From positions 434,001-498,000 of the forward strand of contig NZ_VYKK01000004.1 of assembly GCF_008710135.1 (NCBI RefSeq): a stretch of 64,000 nucleotides of DNA, given 5' to 3'. Made by a program: the position numbers and the translations under genes. This DNA is from Paenibacillus spiritus (GTDB taxonomy: Bacteria > Bacillota > Bacilli > Paenibacillales > Paenibacillaceae). This document shows, piece by piece, positions 35,471-44,062 of this stretch; position 1 is the stretch's first letter; each line of letters opens with the position of its first letter. Below the pieces are notes generated by a model. That model did not search any database and had not been told where the DNA came from. It saw only the letters and a list, made by a program, of their open reading frames with translations.

Positions 35471-35499
35471 ACCTTATGCGGAAGAAAGGCGCTTTATGA
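35471..35499 (-). promoter_or_regulatory. yqfC: Candidate sigma-E promoter of yqfC-yqfD
   Basis: On the minus strand TCATAAA (35499-35493), a 14-bp spacer, then CATAAGGT (35478-35471), which fits the sigma-E pattern ATA-N14-CATA. It lies about 30 bp upstream of yqfC. Confidence 0.6.
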
Positions 35500-35522
35500 G
35501 AGCGGGGAGATTCCGGCATGGC

Positions 35523-35573
35523 AAAAAAGAGTGTCCCCGTCACGGCCGGTAAGGCCGCTTGGGGGACACTCTT
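35523..35573 (-). terminator. Strong terminator after the rpsU-floA unit
   Basis: AAGAGTGTCCCC and GGGGACACTCTT pair over 12 bp, with an inner GGCC stem in the loop and TTTTTT after it on the minus strand. It separates the rpsU-to-floA genes from yqfC. Confidence 0.93.
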
Positions 35574-35656
35574 GCCTTGCAGGGAAAAGGCCGCTTGACG
35601 GACGCGGCCAAGGATTGCCGGCCAGCGGCCGGACAGCAGCGCAGCCGGCTGCGCGC

Positions 35657-36280
35657 TTAACGGGGAGGCCGGCTTCCGTGCGGCCGGCGGGCCCGGGGCG
35701 GCCCGAGGATCTCCGCCCAGATAAGCCCTTGGCGGAGCCGCTCGGTACGCTCCGCCTCCTCGGCCTTGGCTCCGCTGCGGACAGGGCGGTTCCGGGCGGT
35801 CTGCCCGGAACGGGCATTGCCCGGAGCCGTCGTCTCGATCTGGTCAAAGACCGCATGCATGCGGTCCAGCTCGCGCTGCATAGACCGGATGCGGTCGTCC
35901 AGGCTCGTGTCCGGCTGCTCCTGCGATATCCCTTCGCCCGTCTCGTAATCGGGCGAAGGCGGGGGCGGCGCAAAAGGCGACGCGCCGCGTTCTTCCGCCG
36001 GCCGCTGCCCGGCCGGCGCCGGACGGTCCGCCCGGGTTCCGGGCGGACCCGGGAACCCGCTCCCCCCCGCGGGGCGGGACCCCGGCTCCCGCGCCTGCTG
36101 CGCGCGGGGAACCGGGCTGTCATCCCGCCGCCGGTCCGGGGCGGGACGGGACTCTCCGCCGCCCTGGCCGAACGGAGGCATGCCACCCCGGCCCGGCGGA
36201 CTGCCTTTTCGGCGGGAGCCCTTGCCGAGACTCGACAGCAGCGCAAACGCAATGACCGCCACCACATACACTATGCTCAC
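35657..36280 (-). CDS. Unrecognised Pro/Gly/Arg-rich single-pass membrane protein beside floA
   Basis: 207 residues. Residues 2-18 are a hydrophobic helix (SIVYVVAVIAFALLSSL) followed by a basic stretch. The middle (about 25-120) is Pro/Gly/Arg/Ser-rich and probably disordered. Residues about 128-150 (DDRIRSMQRELDRMHAVFDQIE) look like a short amphipathic or coiled-coil helix. The end, RQGLIWAEILGPPRARRPH, seems a compact motif. GAGGTGAT precedes a GTG start. It lies 34 bp after floA and before the terminator at 35523-35573, in the place of yqfB, which it does not resemble. Homologues in Paenibacillus may exist; I do not recognise the family, and a membrane-anchored role with FloA is only an inference. 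Confidence 0.65.
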   Translation of the reverse strand: MSIVYVVAVIAFALLSSLGKGSRRKGSPPGRGGMPPFGQGGGESRPAPDRRRDDSPVPRAQQAREPGSRPAGGSGFPGPPGTRADRPAPAGQRPAEERGASPFAPPPPSPDYETGEGISQEQPDTSLDDRIRSMQRELDRMHAVFDQIETTAPGNARSGQTARNRPVRSGAKAEEAERTERLRQGLIWAEILGPPRARRPHGSRPPR

Positions 36281-36314
36281 GGGGAATCACCTCTTCTGCC
36301 GCCGATGGACGGTC

Positions 36315-37316
36315 TTATTTGCCGCTCTTCGGCGCGTCCGGCCCTTCGGCATCGCTTGTTTTGCCCAGCGAACCGCGCATCTGCGTATCGGCTTCAATGT
36401 TCTTCAGATTCATATAATCCATCACGCCGAGCTGGCCGCCGCGCAGCGCTTCAGCCATGGCCAGCGGCACCTGGGATTCGGATTCCACGACCAGCGCCTT
36501 CATTTCGACGACGCGGGCTTTCATCTCCTGCTCCTGGGCAACGGCCATCGCCCGGCGCTCTTCCGCCTTCGCCTGGGCGATCCGCTTGTCGGCTTCCGCC
36601 TGCTCGGTCTGGAGATAAGCGCCGATGTTCTTGCCGACGTCGACGTCCGCGATGTCGATGGACAGAATTTCAAAGGCCGTCCCGGCATCCAGCCCCTTGG
36701 ACAGCACGGTCCGGGAAATGGAATCCGGATTCTCTAGCACGTCCTTGTGCGAGCCGCTGCTGCCGACTGTCGTTACAATCCCCTCGCCGACACGGGCGAT
36801 AATCGTCTCTTCGCCGGCGCCCCCGACGAGCCGGTCGATGTTCGCCCGCACTGTAACGCGGGCCTTGACCTTGACCTCGATGCCGTCCTTGGCGACGGCC
36901 GCAACGGTCGGAGTCTCGATCACGCGCGGGTTAACGCTCATTTGAACAGCCTGGAGCACATCGCGCCCGGCCAGATCAATCGCGGCGGCGCGGGTGAATT
37001 CCAGCGGAATATCCGCGCGCTGGGCCGCAATCAGGGCATTTACTACCCGGTCGACGTTACCGCCCGCCAGATAGTGACTCTCTAGCTGGTTGATATTGAG
37101 GCCAAGCCCCGCCTTGGTGGCCTTGATCATCGGGTTGACGATCCGGCTTGGCGTGACGCGCCGCAGCCGCATCGCGACCAGCGTGATGATGCTGATGCGC
37201 ACGCCCGAGGCCAGGGCCGAAATCCAGAGCATAAACGGGAAGAAACTGAAAAACACGCTCAGTACGATGACCGCAACGACCGCGATCAGCAGAATGGTGA
37301 CCAAAGATGCATCCAT
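36315..37316 (-). CDS. floA: Flotillin-like protein FloA
   Basis: 333 residues. An N-terminal membrane-associated hairpin ([26 protein letters not shown]) is followed by the SPFH-like region and a heptad-rich helical segment with [37 protein letters not shown], the flotillin Glu/Ala motif. FloA scaffolds functional membrane microdomains. It lies nine bases after nfeD, the same pairing as B. subtilis yqeZ-yqfA. Confidence 0.96.
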   Translation of the reverse strand: MDASLVTILLIAVVAVIVLSVFFSFFPFMLWISALASGVRISIITLVAMRLRRVTPSRIVNPMIKATKAGLGLNINQLESHYLAGGNVDRVVNALIAAQRADIPLEFTRAAAIDLAGRDVLQAVQMSVNPRVIETPTVAAVAKDGIEVKVKARVTVRANIDRLVGGAGEETIIARVGEGIVTTVGSSGSHKDVLENPDSISRTVLSKGLDAGTAFEILSIDIADVDVGKNIGAYLQTEQAEADKRIAQAKAEERRAMAVAQEQEMKARVVEMKALVVESESQVPLAMAEALRGGQLGVMDYMNLKNIEADTQMRGSLGKTSDAEGPDAPKSGK

Positions 37317-37324
37317 GCCACTAC

Positions 37325-38713
37325 CTACCCTTCAACTTGAATTGTTTGAACGACTACCTTGCCGCCTTCTACGCGAATGACCCGCACCGGCACGCTGGCG
37401 GCGATAAATCCGCCCTCCGTAATGACGTCGAAGCGGCGGCCGCCGATCTCCGCCGTCCCGGCCGGACGCAGCGGCGTCAGACTGACGCCTCTCTCCCCCA
37501 ACAGCTCCGGCAGCGGGGCAACCGGGACGAAGCCTTCCTCCCGGGTCAGGCTGCTGCTGAGGATGAACCGGTTCCAGATCCCCCGGTCCCGAAATACCAT
37601 AACCACAATCGCAATGACCACGACCGCCGCGCCGAAGGCGATGCCGAGCGAGAACAAGGCATGCTCCAGACTGAACGCTGCCCGCACCACCCCGGCAATC
37701 AGACACGCCGAGCCAAGCAGACCCAGAATGCCGAAGCTCGGTACAAAGACCTCCAGTACGAGCATCACCAGTCCGGCAATGAACAGCAGCCAGGTCTCGG
37801 CCCCTGCGAACCCCGCCACGTAGTTCCCGAAGAAATACAGGACAAAGGCGACGATGCCGACGATGCCAAAGACACCGAACCCCGGGACTAGCAGCTCGAT
37901 CACAACTCCGGCAATTCCGAGGAACAGCAGGATCGTCATCACGATCGGATTCGTCAGAAAGGTCGACAGCTTCTCCGCTCCGGTATGCTTCACCTGAATC
38001 ATATCATGCCCGCCGTACCCCATCCAGTCCGCCGCTTCCTTCACCGTCGGCTCAATCGCATCGGCGTAGCCTGCCTTCAGCGCCTGCTCCGGCGACAAGG
38101 CGGTGATCTCTCCCTTCTCTTTCTTCAAGCCGATCTCCGGCTTGTCAAAGACAAGGTTGCGGTCGGTCATTCCGGCGGCAATGTCGGGATCGCGCCGGTT
38201 CAGCAGGGCCGCGCCTGTCATTTTGGCTTTCCAGAAGGAGATCAGCTTGGCGTCTTCAATGGCTCTTCCCGATCCGTCCACCAGCGAGGCTGATCCCATC
38301 ATGCTTCCCGGCTTCATGACAATGGCATCCGCGTTCAGCGCGAGATAGCTTCCCGCAGAAGCCGCATCGCCTTCGATGTAGGCCAGGACGGGAATCCTGC
38401 TGTCGCGGATCAGGGCCCCGATCTCTTCGGCGCTTGCTACCAGGCCTCCCGGCGTGTCAATCGTCAGGACGATCAGAGACGCCTCATACTTCCGGGCTTC
38501 CTTGAACCCCCGCTCCAGAAACGCCTGCAGCCCCCGTTCAATCCGCTGATCCACCGGTATGACGTACACCGGGCCCTGTCCCGCAACATCCGTCTTCACG
38601 GAAGGCCTCGCTTCCCCGGAACCAGACGCAGCGGAGACGGAGGGCAGGGCCAGCAGCATAAGCAGGCACACCAGCATCAGGCAGACGGCCGGCCATCTTT
38701 TTTGAAAGGTCAC
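37325..38713 (-). CDS. NfeD family membrane-bound serine protease (YqeZ)
   Basis: 462 residues. A signal sequence ([23 protein letters not shown]) leads to a ClpP-class protease domain with [11 protein letters not shown] and [29 protein letters not shown], where the Ser of AASAGS is the probable nucleophile. Four or five membrane helices follow, and the C terminus is the NfeD OB-fold ([36 protein letters not shown]). It is a partner of FloA in membrane microdomains. The start is placed at the GTG at 38713 because GGAGGAG lies seven bases before it; upstream ATGs at 38728 and 38746 have no site. Confidence 0.93.
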   Translation of the reverse strand: MTFQKRWPAVCLMLVCLLMLLALPSVSAASGSGEARPSVKTDVAGQGPVYVIPVDQRIERGLQAFLERGFKEARKYEASLIVLTIDTPGGLVASAEEIGALIRDSRIPVLAYIEGDAASAGSYLALNADAIVMKPGSMMGSASLVDGSGRAIEDAKLISFWKAKMTGAALLNRRDPDIAAGMTDRNLVFDKPEIGLKKEKGEITALSPEQALKAGYADAIEPTVKEAADWMGYGGHDMIQVKHTGAEKLSTFLTNPIVMTILLFLGIAGVVIELLVPGFGVFGIVGIVAFVLYFFGNYVAGFAGAETWLLFIAGLVMLVLEVFVPSFGILGLLGSACLIAGVVRAAFSLEHALFSLGIAFGAAVVVIAIVVMVFRDRGIWNRFILSSSLTREEGFVPVAPLPELLGERGVSLTPLRPAGTAEIGGRRFDVITEGGFIAASVPVRVIRVEGGKVVVQTIQVEG

Positions 38714-38870
38714 GTTTCTCTCCTCCATTCCCTTGCGGATCGACATTCCCCTTAATGCTACATACGCAGGAATAACGAAAGCGTTTCATCGGCCGGAAGG
38801 CCGGGAGACAATCCCATCATACCCGCCATACTCCCCAAAGATTCCGAACTGCGTCTAAATGCGGCTTAAA

Positions 38871-38900
38871 TAAAGAAAAGCCGCCACACATGTGGCGACT
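38871..38900 (-). terminator. Terminator-like hairpin after yqeY
   Basis: CGCCACA/TGTGGCG stem followed by GCTTTTCTTT on the minus strand, about 25 bp past the yqeY stop. It may limit read-through into nfeD. Confidence 0.75.
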
Positions 38901-38926
38901 TCTCGTCAATCTTAAAGGTGCTTTGC

Positions 38927-39370
38927 TTATTGCAGAAATTGCTGAACCGCTTGGTTCACGAGTTTACCGTCGGCGCGCCCCTTGACTTTCGGCATCAGCG
39001 CGCTCATCACCTTGCCCATTTCGCTTTTCGAAGAAGCACCGGTTTCCTGGATGGTCTGCTGTACAATTGCCTTAATTTCTTCTTCGGTAAGCTGCTGGGG
39101 AAGATACTCCTGAATAACCTCGATTTCTGCTTTATTGCTCGCGGCAAGTTCGTCGCGGCCCGCTTTCTCAAATTCCTGGAGGGCATCTTTGCGCTGTTTG
39201 ATCTCACGACTAAGGATATCAAGCACTTCGCTGTCGTCTAATGTTCTCTTCAAATCTATTTCAAGATTCTTTATCGTCGAACGAACCATTCGAATGGTGG
39301 AGAGTCTGAACTTGTCCTTACTCTTCATCGCTTGCTTCATATCTTCGTTCAATCGTTCGCTAAGATTCAT
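38927..39370 (-). CDS. yqeY: GatB/YqeY domain-containing protein
   Basis: 147 residues. MNLSERLNEDMKQAMKSKDKFRLSTIRMVRS begins the YqeY domain; SREIKQRKDALQEFEKAGRDELAASNKAEIEVIQEYLPQQL and the C-terminal GKVMSALMPKVKGRADGKLVNQAV are the conserved helices. The GatB tail-like fold binds tRNA in GatCAB, but stand-alone YqeY has no defined role. It follows rpsU by 16 bp, the usual Bacillales operon. Confidence 0.95.
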   Translation of the reverse strand: MNLSERLNEDMKQAMKSKDKFRLSTIRMVRSTIKNLEIDLKRTLDDSEVLDILSREIKQRKDALQEFEKAGRDELAASNKAEIEVIQEYLPQQLTEEEIKAIVQQTIQETGASSKSEMGKVMSALMPKVKGRADGKLVNQAVQQFLQ

Positions 39371-39386
39371 GCTACTTCTTTTCCTC

Positions 39387-39560
39387 CTAGAACTTTCTCT
39401 TGCGAGCAGCCTCGGACTTTTTCTTGCGCTTAACGCTTGGCTTTTCATAATGCTTGCGTTTCTTCACCTCAGCCAAGACACCATCCTTTGCGATGGAACG
39501 TTTAAAGCGACGAAGTGCAGCATCAATTGTCTCGTTTTTGCGAACTTTCGTTTCAGACAC
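39387..39560 (-). CDS. rpsU: 30S ribosomal protein S21
   Basis: 57 residues, starting [26 protein letters not shown] and ending [12 protein letters not shown], the standard bS21 sequence. The start is a GTG at 39560 with GGAGGG nine bases upstream; the ORF extends further in frame but without family similarity. A perfect sigma-A promoter at 39619-39648 drives it. Confidence 0.98.
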   Translation of the reverse strand: MSETKVRKNETIDAALRRFKRSIAKDGVLAEVKKRKHYEKPSVKRKKKSEAARKRKF

Positions 39561-39618
39561 CAGTTTTCCCTCCCTCCGACCAGACCGTCCAAGAGCATAA
39601 CACGGTTCATCAAATTTC

Positions 39619-39648
39619 ATTATAGTTCATTGCAAAACAGGGTGTCAA
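39619..39648 (-). promoter_or_regulatory. rpsU: Strong sigma-A promoter of rpsU
   Basis: TTGACA (39648-39643) and TATAAT (39624-39619), both exact consensus, with an 18-bp spacer. Confidence 0.9.
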
Positions 39649-39676
39649 CCTATAGTGAAGGTTTTTATTCTCCCGC

Positions 39677-40036
39677 TCAGGAATGGGAAGCCGAGATGCC
39701 GGTCAGGGCACCGAGCTTCGCTCCGCCGAGCAGATGATAATGCAGGTGGTAGACGGCTTGTCCGCTGTCTGGGCCGCAGTTGTTAATCAACCGGTACCCG
39801 CTCTCGGCAATCCCCAGTTCGGCGGCGAGCTTCTGCGCAACCTGGTGAATCTCGGCGATCAGCGGGAGGTCCTCCTCAGTCACATCGTTCATCGTCGGAA
39901 TCGGCTTCTTGGGAATGATAAGCACATGAACAGGGGCCGCCGGTTCGATATCGTGAAAAGCGAGAATCCGCTCATTCTCGAATACTTTATTGCTCGGAAT
40001 GGTACCTTCGATGATTTTGCTGAAAATCGTCTCCAT
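39677..40036 (-). CDS. HIT family nucleotide hydrolase (HinT-like)
   Basis: 119 residues. The C-terminal histidine triad is YHLHYHLLGG, and FSKIIEGTIPSNKVFENERILAFHDIEPAAPVHVLIIPK is the conserved first half. HinT-type proteins hydrolyse adenosine 5'-phosphoramidates. GGAGG lies about ten bases before the ATG. It is transcribed toward rpsU, with about 30 bp between its stop and the rpsU promoter. Confidence 0.94.
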   Translation of the reverse strand: METIFSKIIEGTIPSNKVFENERILAFHDIEPAAPVHVLIIPKKPIPTMNDVTEEDLPLIAEIHQVAQKLAAELGIAESGYRLINNCGPDSGQAVYHLHYHLLGGAKLGALTGISASHS

Positions 40037-40573
40037 CTGGCTCGTTCCTCCTACAGAATCAAGATCACGGTCGCTCCTGCAATCGCTGTTCCTCCATCAT
40101 ACAGGAAAATGTTCTTTCGCGAAAGACGGAGGACCTCTATTCAGGCCCCGAAAAAGCCTAGTCGTGCAAACCTTGAGGCTGCGGCCGATGAAGCCTGCGG
40201 ATGACAGCCTTCCAAGGCTGTATCAGTAACAGTTGTCCCTGTTTGGACTTGATCCCCGGAAGCGGCGGTCCGGTGAACAGCCGGACGGATCGCCCGCCGC
40301 CGTTCAGACCGGTCTTTCGATTCCTGCCGTTCTGAAGCCTTGCGCCCGCTTCTGCCGCGGAATTAGCGGCGGAGAAATGCGGAACAGTAAAAAAGACAAA
40401 AAAAAGAAACACCCTTCGCAAGCTCAGAGAGCTGCTCTGGCGGCGAACGTATACTTGGGAGTTCATCCCCCGCATACGTCCGCCGAGGTGTTTCAAGAAG
40501 ATGTCGGCTTAGCTGTATTATAACAGCGGGGTGCCACAGCCTCTGTGACCGTTGTCACACCCCGCTTGCGGTT
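40037..40573. other. Sparse stretch with no firm gene; several hairpins
   Basis: 537 bp between the HIT gene and sbcC. It contains a palindrome ACAGCCTTCCAAGGCTGT at about 40205-40222, the weak plus-strand ORF at 40377-40523 and the hairpin at 40526-40565. Open frames on both strands (e.g. minus 40158-40496) lack ribosome binding sites or known domains. I see no RNA family or promoter that I can support. Confidence 0.6.
40377..40523 (+). CDS. Possible small basic protein, low confidence
   Basis: 48 codons, ATG at 40377 with GGAGAA two bases upstream, which is too close for a good site. The product starts MRNSKKDKKKKHPSQAQRAA, very basic, and ends acidic and hydrophobic (EVFQEDVGLAVL). It ends three bases before a stable hairpin (40526-40565), as a real short gene would. 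I do not recognise a family. It runs toward sbcC, unlike all its neighbours, so it could be spurious. Confidence 0.25.
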   Translation: MRNSKKDKKKKHPSQAQRAALAANVYLGVHPPHTSAEVFQEDVGLAVL

Positions 40574-40575
40574 TT
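40526..40575. terminator. Hairpin at the 3' end of sbcC
   Basis: GCGGGGTG (40526-40533) pairs with CACCCCGC (40558-40565); inner hairpins CACAG/CTGTG and GTGAC/GTCAC are possible. GGTTTT follows on the plus strand, so it fits plus-strand termination better than the minus-strand sbcC. Confidence 0.55.
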
Positions 40576-43500
40576 ACATTTTTTCCAAAACGATTCGCGA
40601 CCCCTGTCCGCCCGGCTCGGCCGGGACGACGATGAGCTTGCGGGCGAGGCGCGCGCGCAGCTCGGGAACGTGGCTGATGATGCCCACCGACAGCTTGTCG
40701 TTATGCAGCCGTTCCAGCGACGTAATCACGGTATCCAGCAGTTCGGGGTCAAGCGTCCCGAAGCCTTCGTCCAGGAAGAAGAACTGCAGCGGATACTGCC
40801 CGCGAAGCTGGATCTGGGCCGACAGCGCCAAGGCCAGCGAGAGCGAGGTCAGGAACGTCTCTCCGCCCGAGAGCGTGGAGACCGGACGCTTGACCCCGCC
40901 GTTGCCGTCATCGCGAATCACGAACCCTCCGCCGGAGTCCACCTCCAGGGAATAGCGCTGCTTGCTCAGGTAGCGCAGCCGCTGGGAGGCGGCCTGGCAG
41001 ACCTGCATCAGCTGCTCTTCGGCGATGTACTCAACGAAGGCATTGCCCCGAAGACAGGACTGCAGCTTGCCGAGCCGTCCGCGCTGCTCTTCTTCCGCCG
41101 CCCGCAGTTCCTCCAGCTCCATCCACCGCACATGGCGCCGGCGCAGGTCTTCCAGGTCGCGCTCGGCCCTGGCCCGGCTCTGAAGCGCTTCCTCATCCGC
41201 CGCCTTGGCCTGGTCCAGCCCGTCCCTGGCGTCTGCCCATTCCTGCTCCCCGATGCGTTCGCCGTTCAGCTTCTCCACAATGTGGCGAAGCTGCGCTTCC
41301 GTCCGGGCCAGACCTTCGCGGTGCTCCCGGATCAGGGCCTGACCCCGCTCCTGCTCTCCGGGGCTCAGCGCCGCCGCAAGCGCCTCTTCAGCCGTAGCGA
41401 ACGGAGAACCGCTCAGCAGCTCTCCGAAGCGTCCGGCCGCCTGTTCCTCATGCTCTCTGGCCGACTCGAACGCTTGGCGGGCGATTGCGGCTTCCTGGGC
41501 AAGCGCCATCGCAGCCTCGGCGTTCTGCCGGTGCAGAGCCCGCGCCTGCTCAGCCGCCGCCCTCAGCCCCTTGAGGCGCTCCTCGCATGCCTCCAGCAGC
41601 CCTGCGGCCGGCCGGCCTTCGGTCCACTGGAACAGCCGCTCTTCCTTCTCCCGGATCAGTTCGCCCCGGCTCTGTATGCCCGATTCGCACTGGACCAGCT
41701 GTTTGTCCAGCTCGGCAATCTCTTCCCGAAGTCCCTGGACCAGCATCGTCTTGTCCTCCAGGAACTTGACGCTGACTTCCAGCCGGGCGCGGATATCCTC
41801 GGCCTGCTCGTCCTTGCGCCGCAGCTCCCGGCTTGCTTCCTCGGTGTCTTCCGGCGCAAGCCCGGGAAGCTCTTGCCGCCATGCTTCCAGGAGAGCCGCC
41901 GCTCTGCGGTTCAGCTCATCGGCTTTGCCCGCGGTCTGCTCCGCCCAGCTTCGCTCGGCCTCCACCGAGGCCGTCTCCTTCTCCCCGAGCTGCCAGGCGG
42001 CCTGCCAGGCGCTGCTCCAGCGCGTTCCGGCTGCCCGCAGTTCCCGGGACCGGCTGCCGGCTTCCCCGGCGGCGCGCTCCAGCTCCTCCAGCATCGCTGC
42101 GGCAGCCGGCCCGTCTGCCGCAAGCCCGGCCGGTACCGCTTGGTCCCCCCCGACCGCTGCCGCCTGGTCCCCATCTGCGCCGTTCCGTCGCGCAGATTCG
42201 CTTCCGGCTGGCGCTTCGCCCGCGGCTGCCGCCGGCGGGAACGCTTCTTCCGCAGGCAGGCTGTAGGACTGCGCCAGCAGGATGCGGTCCTGCTCGGCCT
42301 GGACGCGCAGGGCGGCGGCAAGCTCCGCCGCTCTGCGCTGGAGAAGGCGCGTCTCCTCCAGCGCCCGGGACGCTTCTTCCGCCCCGTCTTCGCCGTCTTC
42401 CTGCGGCGCGGCGGGGGCGGGGTGGCTCAGGCTGCCGCAGACCGGACACGGGCAGCCTTCCTCCAGTTCGCGCGCGAGCGAGAGCGACAGCCGGTGAATC
42501 TCGCCGCTGCGGCGCGCGTCCTCCAGCGCCGCGGCGCGCCGGTCCAGCGCATCGGCCGCGCCGGAGGCGCGCAGCGCCAGCTCCTGCATCGCTTCCAGAT
42601 GCAGGGCGATCTCACCGGCGGCGCGCTCCCGCTCCGCCGTCAGTTCCGCCGCCGTCTTCGAGGCGGCGGCCAGGCGCTGCTCCGCCGCAGCCAGCGCAGC
42701 GGCGCGGGCGGCGCGCTCCCGCTCCGCGTCATCCCGCAGGGACTCCGCGGAGCGCAGCGCTTGCAGACGCTGCATCGCTTCCTGCAGCGTCTGCCGCTCC
42801 CGGGAGCGGACTTCGAGCGGCTGCAGCATCGCCTGCAGCTCGGTCTGGCGCTTCTGGCCTTTGGCCGCGAGCTCCCGCTCCCGTTCCAGGCTCTCCTTCT
42901 GGCCGCCCAGACGGCGGCCCGTCTCCTCGCGGCGCCGGCTCCAGTCGGCCAGCTCGCGGCGCAGAGCGCCCAGCTCGCCTTCCAGCTCCAGCGCCCGGCG
43001 GAAGCGCTCGGCGCCTTCCCTAAGACCCGGCTCCTCGCGCTCCAGCGCCGCTGCGCACTCCCGGTCCGACGCTTCGGACCGGCGCGCCGCCTCCTCGGCC
43101 CGGGCGCTTCTTGCGGCCTGGGCTTCGGCGGCGGCCTTCTTCGCTTCGGCGGCCGCCGAAGCCTCCTTCCAGGCCCGCAGCGCCGGAGCAAGCTTCCCGG
43201 CCTCGTCGCTGCGGCCGAGCGCCGCCTCCAGGCGGGCGATCTCCGGCTCGGCGGCCAGCAATACCTGACGCCGGCGCTCCCGCTCTTCGCGTTCGGCCTG
43301 AAGCTCCCGGATGCGGCCGAAGCGCTCGAACCGTTCCTGCGCCTCCGCCAATCTCCGGCGGCAGTCTTCGGCATGCCGGACCGCTTCCGCGAGCCGCAGC
43401 CCGGAAGCCTCTACCTCCTCGGCTCCGGCATTCCCGAGCCCCTGGCGCTCGGCCTCCAGACTGCGAAGCGCCGCCTCATTCTCCTTCACCCGCCGGCTCA

Positions 43501-44062
43501 GCTTCAGGGACAGCACATCTCCGTACTGCTCCAAGTGGAACAGGCGCTGCAGCATCTGGCGGCGGTCCGCTCCGCGCAGCGACAGAAATTCTGCGAACTT
43601 GCCCTGGGGCAGCACAACCGCGCGGGTGAAGTCATCCATCTTCAGTCCGATCCGTTCCTCTACGCTGCGGGTAACATCGGCCAGCTTGTCCGCCACTACG
43701 ACATCGCCGCCGTCCGTCACCTCGACGAACCGGCTGACCGTGTTGCTTACGGTCTGTTCCCCTGTCCGCTTGAAGCGCCGTTCCACCCGGAAGCGGCGCG
43801 GCCCGTCCGCGCCCGACAGCTCGAAGGTGAAGGACACCGCGAGCTGGTCTTCCGAATGGTTCATAATTCCCTGGGTCCCGCCCGGCGCCCGTTCCACCTT
43901 GCCGTACATCGCCAGGGTAATGGCATCCAGCAGGCTGGACTTGCCGCTGCCCGTCGGACCGAAGATCCCGAACAGCCCGGTCTCGCACAGATGGGCAAAA
44001 TCAATCTCCTGCGGCTCCCGGTAGCTCTGGAGCCCCGACAGCTTCAAATGAATCGGCTTCAT
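40574..44062 (-). CDS. sbcC: Exonuclease subunit SbcC
   Basis: 1162 residues. Walker A GPTGSGKS is at 35-42. Long coiled coils flank the zinc hook CPVC (C539-C542). The C-terminal half has the ABC signature LSGGETFLTSLSLALALS and Walker B FFFLDEGFGTLD. A low-complexity Ala/Gly-rich insert of about 45 residues follows the hook (about 604-655). SbcC and SbcD form the Rad50/Mre11-type complex that opens hairpins and protein-blocked ends. Its ATG overlaps the sbcD stop (ATGA). Confidence 0.97.
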   Translation of the reverse strand: MKPIHLKLSGLQSYREPQEIDFAHLCETGLFGIFGPTGSGKSSLLDAITLAMYGKVERAPGGTQGIMNHSEDQLAVSFTFELSGADGPRRFRVERRFKRTGEQTVSNTVSRFVEVTDGGDVVVADKLADVTRSVEERIGLKMDDFTRAVVLPQGKFAEFLSLRGADRRQMLQRLFHLEQYGDVLSLKLSRRVKENEAALRSLEAERQGLGNAGAEEVEASGLRLAEAVRHAEDCRRRLAEAQERFERFGRIRELQAEREERERRRQVLLAAEPEIARLEAALGRSDEAGKLAPALRAWKEASAAAEAKKAAAEAQAARSARAEEAARRSEASDRECAAALEREEPGLREGAERFRRALELEGELGALRRELADWSRRREETGRRLGGQKESLERERELAAKGQKRQTELQAMLQPLEVRSRERQTLQEAMQRLQALRSAESLRDDAERERAARAAALAAAEQRLAAASKTAAELTAERERAAGEIALHLEAMQELALRASGAADALDRRAAALEDARRSGEIHRLSLSLARELEEGCPCPVCGSLSHPAPAAPQEDGEDGAEEASRALEETRLLQRRAAELAAALRVQAEQDRILLAQSYSLPAEEAFPPAAAAGEAPAGSESARRNGADGDQAAAVGGDQAVPAGLAADGPAAAAMLEELERAAGEAGSRSRELRAAGTRWSSAWQAAWQLGEKETASVEAERSWAEQTAGKADELNRRAAALLEAWRQELPGLAPEDTEEASRELRRKDEQAEDIRARLEVSVKFLEDKTMLVQGLREEIAELDKQLVQCESGIQSRGELIREKEERLFQWTEGRPAAGLLEACEERLKGLRAAAEQARALHRQNAEAAMALAQEAAIARQAFESAREHEEQAAGRFGELLSGSPFATAEEALAAALSPGEQERGQALIREHREGLARTEAQLRHIVEKLNGERIGEQEWADARDGLDQAKAADEEALQSRARAERDLEDLRRRHVRWMELEELRAAEEEQRGRLGKLQSCLRGNAFVEYIAEEQLMQVCQAASQRLRYLSKQRYSLEVDSGGGFVIRDDGNGGVKRPVSTLSGGETFLTSLSLALALSAQIQLRGQYPLQFFFLDEGFGTLDPELLDTVITSLERLHNDKLSVGIISHVPELRARLARKLIVVPAEPGGQGSRIVLEKM

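Noticed and set aside
40158..40496. 112-codon minus-strand frame between the HIT gene and sbcC
   Set aside because: It would start at a TTG without a Shine-Dalgarno sequence, and the product has no recognisable domain or coding periodicity that I can see.
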